Below, piece after piece: positions 7,210 to 10,822 of a DNA stretch of 10,822 nt. Origin of the DNA: Bryobacterales bacterium (lineage in GTDB: Bacteria; Acidobacteriota; Terriglobia; Bryobacterales; Bryobacteraceae). How positions within the stretch are numbered: position 1 is the stretch's first letter; every line of letters begins with the position of its first letter. Location: assembly GCA_025462985.1 (NCBI GenBank), contig JAOAPP010000512.1, positions 1 through 10,822 on the forward strand, written 5' to 3'. The notes below the pieces were generated by a model that was given only the letters and a program-made list of their open reading frames with translations, was not told the origin of the DNA and did not search any database. The position numbers were made by a program, and so were the translations under genes.

Positions 7210-8201
7210 AAGCTGCCGTGCCGTATACAACGAACCCAGTGCTCGTTCCCAGTATGGACCAGATTCGGTATCGCCCTTGAACACTCAGCAATGGCGTACT
7301 GACATCGGGGTTCGAAAGCGCAGCCGGGCGGGAGGGTTAGCGGGTTTGGCGGGTTCCCTGGAATGGCTTGAAGTCGCGCCGGATGGCGGCCTATAGCCGG
7401 AATGCTGTTCAAGAGCGCGCGCGTATAAGGATGCTTCGGCGAACGAAACATCTCACTCGTCCAGCCATCCTCCACTACGCGGCCGCCATACATCACGGCT
7501 ACACGATGCGCTATTTCGGCGACTACGGCGAGGTTGTGCGTAACGAACAGGATTCCCATTTGCAACTCTTCCTGCAGCTTTCGCAGCAAATCCAGTATCT
7601 GCGCCTGCACAGTCACATCTAGCGCCGTGGTGGGCTCGTCCGCAATCAGCAGCGAAGGGTTGCAGGACAAAGCGATTGCAATCATCACGCGCTGACACAT
7701 GCCGCCTGACAACTGATAAGGATAGTCTCGGATTCGGCATCCCGCTCCCGAAATGCCAACTTTCTCGAGCATTTGTGCAGCTATCTCAAGCGCCTCGCGC
7801 CGCCGTGTCCGCCGATGGAGCATGATCGATTCAGCAATTTGATCGCCCACGGTGTACGCAGGATTGAGAGACGACATTGGGTCCTGGAAGACCATCGCAA
7901 TCTCGTTTCCCCGAATCGTGCGCATCTCCGCTTCCGAAACCCTGGTAAGGTCTCGATTCTGGCCGTCACGGGAAGTAAATTCAATCCGCCCGGAAACAAT
8001 TTTTCCAGAAGCCGCAAGCAGACGCAGAATGGAGAGACTTGTCACGCTCTTGCCCGACCCGGACTCGCCGACCAGAGCAAGCGTCTCGCCTCTCCTCACC
8101 TGGAAGCTCACGCCGTCAACTGACTTCACAACTCCCGCCCCGGTGAAAAAATGGGTCCGCAGATCTCGCACCGTGAGCAATGGATCGGCGGCGGTTATCA
8201 T
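7206..8201 (-). CDS. dppD: Peptide ABC transporter ATP-binding subunit, DppD/OppD-like
   Basis: A 331-residue ATPase, the usual length for DppD/OppD. Walker A is GESGSGKSV (45-53), the Q-loop Q106 lies in [12 protein letters not shown], the signature is LSGGMCQR (164-171), Walker B is LLIADEP (184-190) with catalytic E189, and the H-loop is H222 in FVTHNL, where most relatives have THD. The C-terminal oligopeptide domain includes KHPYTRALL (256-264) and cysteines C294, C300, C307 and C325, in the same spacing as in the partner subunit. These cysteines have been reported as iron-sulfur ligands in some Opp/Dpp transporters. It is first in a two-gene minus-strand operon and starts 42 bases from the divergent M81 gene. 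The ribosome binding site is unclear (AAAGAAG abuts the ATG). Family firm, substrate unknown. Confidence 0.93.
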   Translation of the reverse strand: MITAADPLLTVRDLRTHFFTGAGVVKSVDGVSFQVRRGETLALVGESGSGKSVTSLSILRLLAASGKIVSGRIEFTSRDGQNRDLTRVSEAEMRTIRGNEIAMVFQDPMSSLNPAYTVGDQIAESIMLHRRTRRREALEIAAQMLEKVGISGAGCRIRDYPYQLSGGMCQRVMIAIALSCNPSLLIADEPTTALDVTVQAQILDLLRKLQEELQMGILFVTHNLAVVAEIAHRVAVMYGGRVVEDGWTSEMFRSPKHPYTRALLNSIPAIGRHPARLQAIPGNPPNPLTLPPGCAFEPRCQYAIAECSRAIPNLVHTGNEHWVRCIRHGSL

Positions 8202-8243
8202 CTTCTTTAGTTTAGATTCCGGGTAGGAGCGTAAAGAGAAGAG
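8202..8243. promoter_or_regulatory. Short divergent control region, dppD-dppF / M81-SBP
   Basis: Only 42 bases lie between the divergent start codons. They are AT-richer than the flanks (TTCTTTAGTTTAGATTCC) and hold a purine-rich ribosome binding area for the M81 gene (GGAG at 8226-8229, then AAAGAGAAGAG up to the ATG). TAGATT (8213-8218) could serve as a plus-strand -10. At this size, promoters of the two operons would have to overlap or reach into the coding sequences, so joint control is likely. No operator palindrome stands out. Confidence 0.4.
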
Positions 8244-9686
8244 ATGCGAATTGCGCTAGGCGGTATTCAAACCGAGTGCAGTACCTACAGCCGCATACGA
8301 AGCGGAGCCTCTGATTTTCGGGTACTCAGCGGCAATGAGATCTTGACGGATCCGTACTTTCACTTCCTCGGTGAGTTTTCCGAGACATTTTTGCCCTGCT
8401 TTTTTGCCCGCGCGGTACCCGGGGGCCCCGTTCTCCGCTCTACCTATGATCTTTTCAAAGCAGAGTTTCTGCGGCGACTGGAGAACGCGGGTCGCGTAGA
8501 TGGACTTTATCTCGCCATGCATGGAGCGATGTTCGTGGAGGGATTGCAGGATGCCGAAGGCGATTGGATCGAGGCTGCGCGCCAGGTGGTCGGAGACGAG
8601 TGTCTGATCAGCGCCAGTTATGACCTCCACGGGAACCTGAGCCAGCGCATCATCGACAATATCGATCTGCTGTCTGCATATCGGACCGCGCCTCACATCG
8701 ACGTTGAAGAAACAATGGCGCGATCCTGCCGGATGTTGGTGCACTGCCTGAAGGAGCGCGTGCGCCCGACTCTCGTGTGGGTTCCAGTTCCGGTTCTGAT
8801 GCCAGGCGAACGCAGCAGCACGGTAGATGAACCTGCAAAGTCGCTTTATTCTCAACTGCCCGAGATCAGCCGGCGGCCCGGCATCCTGGACGCTTCTCTG
8901 CTGGTTGGCTACGTGTGGGCCGATGAACCCCGCGCGACTGCCAGCGCTGTTCTCACCGGCACCGATCCAGCGATTCTGATCGAAGAGGCGGAAAGTCTTG
9001 GGCGGCAGTATTGGGAAGCCCGAGATAAGTTCAGCTTCGGCGTTCCAGTAGGCACAATCGAACAGTGTCTTGACTGGGCTGAACAGACCCAGTCGCAGCC
9101 TGTGATTCTCGCCGATTCCGGTGATAATCCGACAGGTGGAGGCGTGGGCGACAGGGCCGAGGTACTGGGGGAACTCGTTCGACGGAATTTCGTCAGAGCT
9201 CTAGTAGCGGCGATTGCGGACGAGCCGGCAACGAGGGCCTGCTTTGAAGCGGGCGTAGGGTCGACTCTGGAGCTTAGCATCGGAGCCTCTCTTGATCCTG
9301 TCGGCAGCGATCCTGTCACGGTCCGAGCACAAGTTGTCTTTCTTGAAGACAACCAGGCGGTAGTCCAGATCGACGGAATCACGGTCGTGCTCACTGCGTC
9401 TCGCCGGCCCTTTCATCACATCGAGGATTTCAGCCGCCTGGGTCTGGATCTGCTTCGCTTCAAACTAGTTGTGGTCAAGTCCGGATATCTTTCCCCCCAG
9501 CTCGCCCCAATTGCGAATCCCAACTTCATGGCTCTTTCGGATGGAGCGATCAACCAGAACATTGAAGGCCTTCCTGAAAACGTCTTCCGCCCGCCGACCT
9601 TTCCGTTTGATCGTTCCTTCAGCTGGCAGCCATTGGCCCACGTGTCGGCGCGTTCGCCGCATCTAACAGTCAGTGATCGAAGGTGA
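8244..9686 (+). CDS. M81 family metallopeptidase (MlrC-like)
   Basis: A 480-residue protein of the M81 family, named for MlrC, a zinc enzyme that finishes microcystin breakdown. N-terminal DUF1485-type part: IALGGIQTECSTY (3-15) with E11, YLAMHGAM (89-96) with H93, SASYDLHGNLS (123-133) with D127 and H129, and AYRTAPHIDVEET (145-157) with H151. D127, H129 and H151 match the expected Asp-His-His zinc site. The C-terminal MlrC half contains ADSGDNPTGGGVGD (290-303). No signal peptide is seen, so it is cytoplasmic. It heads a rightward operon and overlaps the next gene, a solute-binding lipoprotein, by GTGA, while peptide transporter ATPases diverge from its start. Most M81 members have no known substrate; hydrolysis of an imported peptide or amide is inferred from context, and toxin degradation should not be assumed. 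Confidence 0.92.
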   Translation: MRIALGGIQTECSTYSRIRSGASDFRVLSGNEILTDPYFHFLGEFSETFLPCFFARAVPGGPVLRSTYDLFKAEFLRRLENAGRVDGLYLAMHGAMFVEGLQDAEGDWIEAARQVVGDECLISASYDLHGNLSQRIIDNIDLLSAYRTAPHIDVEETMARSCRMLVHCLKERVRPTLVWVPVPVLMPGERSSTVDEPAKSLYSQLPEISRRPGILDASLLVGYVWADEPRATASAVLTGTDPAILIEEAESLGRQYWEARDKFSFGVPVGTIEQCLDWAEQTQSQPVILADSGDNPTGGGVGDRAEVLGELVRRNFVRALVAAIADEPATRACFEAGVGSTLELSIGASLDPVGSDPVTVRAQVVFLEDNQAVVQIDGITVVLTASRRPFHHIEDFSRLGLDLLRFKLVVVKSGYLSPQLAPIANPNFMALSDGAINQNIEGLPENVFRPPTFPFDRSFSWQPLAHVSARSPHLTVSDRR

Positions 9687-10822
9687 ATCTCAAGAACGTT
9701 TCTTCACTCGTTCTGTTCGGACTGCTGCTCCTTTGCGCCTGCAGTCCGATCAGACATCCGGACAGTCAGGTCGTCATTATGCAAACGGAAGCACCCAGGA
9801 GCATGGATCCGGCCGATCACACCGCAACCTATACCACTGCGGTTCTCGATCCGATGTATGAGGCGCTCACGCAATTCGATCAGAATCTTCAAATCCGCCC
9901 CTCACTCGCTACGTCATGGGTGGCAAACAGTTCCGGCAGCGTTTGGACAGTGAAGATTCGTTCCGGTGTATTCTTTCACGATGGCGCCCCTCTGAACGCC
10001 CGAGCGGTAGCAGCATCCTTCAACCGCCTTCTCGATGCGAGGCGCGGCTTGGCAGGCGCGGGAGTTTTCCGTCGGGCAGTCGCGGCGGTGACCGTCATAG
10101 ATGACCAGACTGTGCGGTTCCATCTGAGGCGTCCCTCCGCGTCCTTTCCTGGCCTGCTGGCAATCGAAAAAATTGTGAGCCCTGCGGAAGACCGGCTCGA
10201 AGATCTCGGCCGTAAGGCGGTCGGGACCGGTCCCTACCGATTCTCGGAATGGAAGACAGGCGAGTATGTCCTGGAAACCAGGAATGAAAACTACTGGGGT
10301 CCGAAGCCGCGGTACGGGCAGCTCAAGTGGATCTGGAGCTCGGAGCCGGCGCTTATGAACATGGCCCTGCTTGCGGGCGAAGTCGACCTGGTGAACCCGC
10401 TGCCGCCTATGTTTGCCGATGCTTTGCAGCATGATCGCAGGATCGCGCTGTTGAAAGGCGAAAGCTCTGCCGTCTTCTGGATTGCACTGGATACAAAGGC
10501 GAAGCCCCTCGATGACATGCGGGTCAGGCAGGCGCTTAACTACGCGACCGACCGCAAAAGCCTGATTGCCTCTCAGTTACGTGGATACGGGATCCCGGCC
10601 GCTTCTCCCCTGGCGCCGGCCGACGCGGACTTTGATCCTGAAGTTAGGGGATACAAGTACGATGCTGAAAAAGCCAAAACCCTTCTGAAGGCTGCCGGCT
10701 ACCCTGGCGGATTCACTCTCAACATTGCGGTGCAGGAGTCACAGTCGAACATTATTCAAGCGGTCGCCGGGATGTGGGCGGGAATCGGAGTTACATTGAA
10801 CATCCATCAGATGGAGACCGGC
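9683..10822 (+). CDS. Family-5 solute-binding lipoprotein of a peptide ABC transporter (3' end beyond window)
   Basis: The frame opens with GTG at 9683-9685, overlapping the M81 stop in GTGA, and stays open for 380 codons to the window edge; family members are usually near 500-550 residues, so roughly a quarter to a third is missing. A lipoprotein signal is clear: a basic start, a hydrophobic run and lipobox LCAC (17-20), with C20 as the lipidated residue. Family-5 (DppA/OppA/NikA) landmarks: SMDPAD near the mature N-terminus, YEALTQFD, GTGPYRFSEW (181-190), NENYWG (201-206) and PLDDMRVRQALNYATDR (275-291). It would capture a peptide-like ligand outside the membrane and pass it to permeases, which probably lie downstream. 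The non-ATG start is supported by the signal peptide directly after it; an ATG start would lose the signal. AAGG lies just before the GTG. Confidence 0.93.
   Translation, partial: MNLKNVSSLVLFGLLLLCACSPIRHPDSQVVIMQTEAPRSMDPADHTATYTTAVLDPMYEALTQFDQNLQIRPSLATSWVANSSGSVWTVKIRSGVFFHDGAPLNARAVAASFNRLLDARRGLAGAGVFRRAVAAVTVIDDQTVRFHLRRPSASFPGLLAIEKIVSPAEDRLEDLGRKAVGTGPYRFSEWKTGEYVLETRNENYWGPKPRYGQLKWIWSSEPALMNMALLAGEVDLVNPLPPMFADALQHDRRIALLKGESSAVFWIALDTKAKPLDDMRVRQALNYATDRKSLIASQLRGYGIPAASPLAPADADFDPEVRGYKYDAEKAKTLLKAAGYPGGFTLNIAVQESQSNIIQAVAGMWAGIGVTLNIHQMETG

Noticed and set aside
7210-7284. Longer start for the DppF-like ATPase (25 extra residues)
   Set aside because: The ATGA overlap start at 7209 begins right before the conserved LLEVKRLSKHF segment. 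The extension lies inside the end of the DppD-like gene and resembles nothing.
7321-7360. G-rich near-repeat GCGGGAGGGTTAGCGGGTTTGGCGGG as a possible quadruplex or regulatory repeat
   Set aside because: It is explained by the Pro/Asn-rich coding segment [13 protein letters not shown] of the DppD-like protein on the other strand.
7530-7710. DppD signature LSGGMCQR and H-loop THN as possible defects
   Set aside because: The residue after LSGGM varies in this family, and the Asp after the H-loop His is not the catalytic residue. Walker A, Walker B and the H-loop His are all intact, so the ATPase is expected to work.
9914-10432. 172-codon minus-strand frame inside the solute-binding protein gene
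   Set aside because: Antisense to a frame with a clear lipoprotein signal and family-5 motifs; no family resemblance of its own.

Overview
The window looks like bacterial chromosomal DNA of moderately high GC, with densely packed genes on both strands and no sign of plasmid, phage or insertion-sequence genes. The gene mix is a stand-alone secreted helix-hairpin-helix protein, an FHA-GAF-SpoIIE phosphatase, a multi-PAS histidine kinase, a YciE/YciF-type ferritin-like protein and an M81 peptidase tied to a peptide ABC transporter. That mix would fit a soil bacterium such as an Acidobacteriota (Solibacter-like) member. This is an inference from gene content, not a measured placement.

Layout. 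Bases 1-505 hold no convincing gene, only a strong 11-bp inverted repeat (461-493) just past the end of a minus-strand DUF892 (YciE/YciF) gene (506-1024). Two short plus-strand frames (1185-1349 and 1369-1566) each encode one putative membrane helix with a basic tail. They run tail-to-tail into a large minus-strand sensor histidine kinase (1571-3928). A 278-base gap follows, then a minus-strand secreted HHH protein (4207-4515). Divergent from it is a plus-strand FHA-GAF-PP2C/SpoIIE protein (4585-6252), which ends 3 bases short of the next gene.

The right-hand part is a divergent peptide-transport locus. Two ABC ATPases (dppD-like, then dppF-like, joined by an ATGA overlap) read leftward from about 8201. 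An M81/MlrC-like metallopeptidase (8244-9686) reads rightward and overlaps, by GTGA, the start of a family-5 solute-binding lipoprotein (9683 onward) that runs off the window. The permease subunits are not here and may lie downstream. Together these suggest capture and import of a peptide-like substrate, with the M81 enzyme acting on it or a related compound.

The most striking observation is the N-terminal membrane domain of the histidine kinase. It matches, without gaps as far as I can align by memory, the copper-dependent ethylene-binding domain of plant ETR1 and cyanobacterial homologues. It includes the Cys and His that hold Cu(I) (C73, H77) and the matching Asp, Tyr and Pro (D33, Y40, P44). 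The gene is therefore a candidate bacterial ethylene receptor that signals through three PAS domains to a phytochrome-type histidine kinase core.
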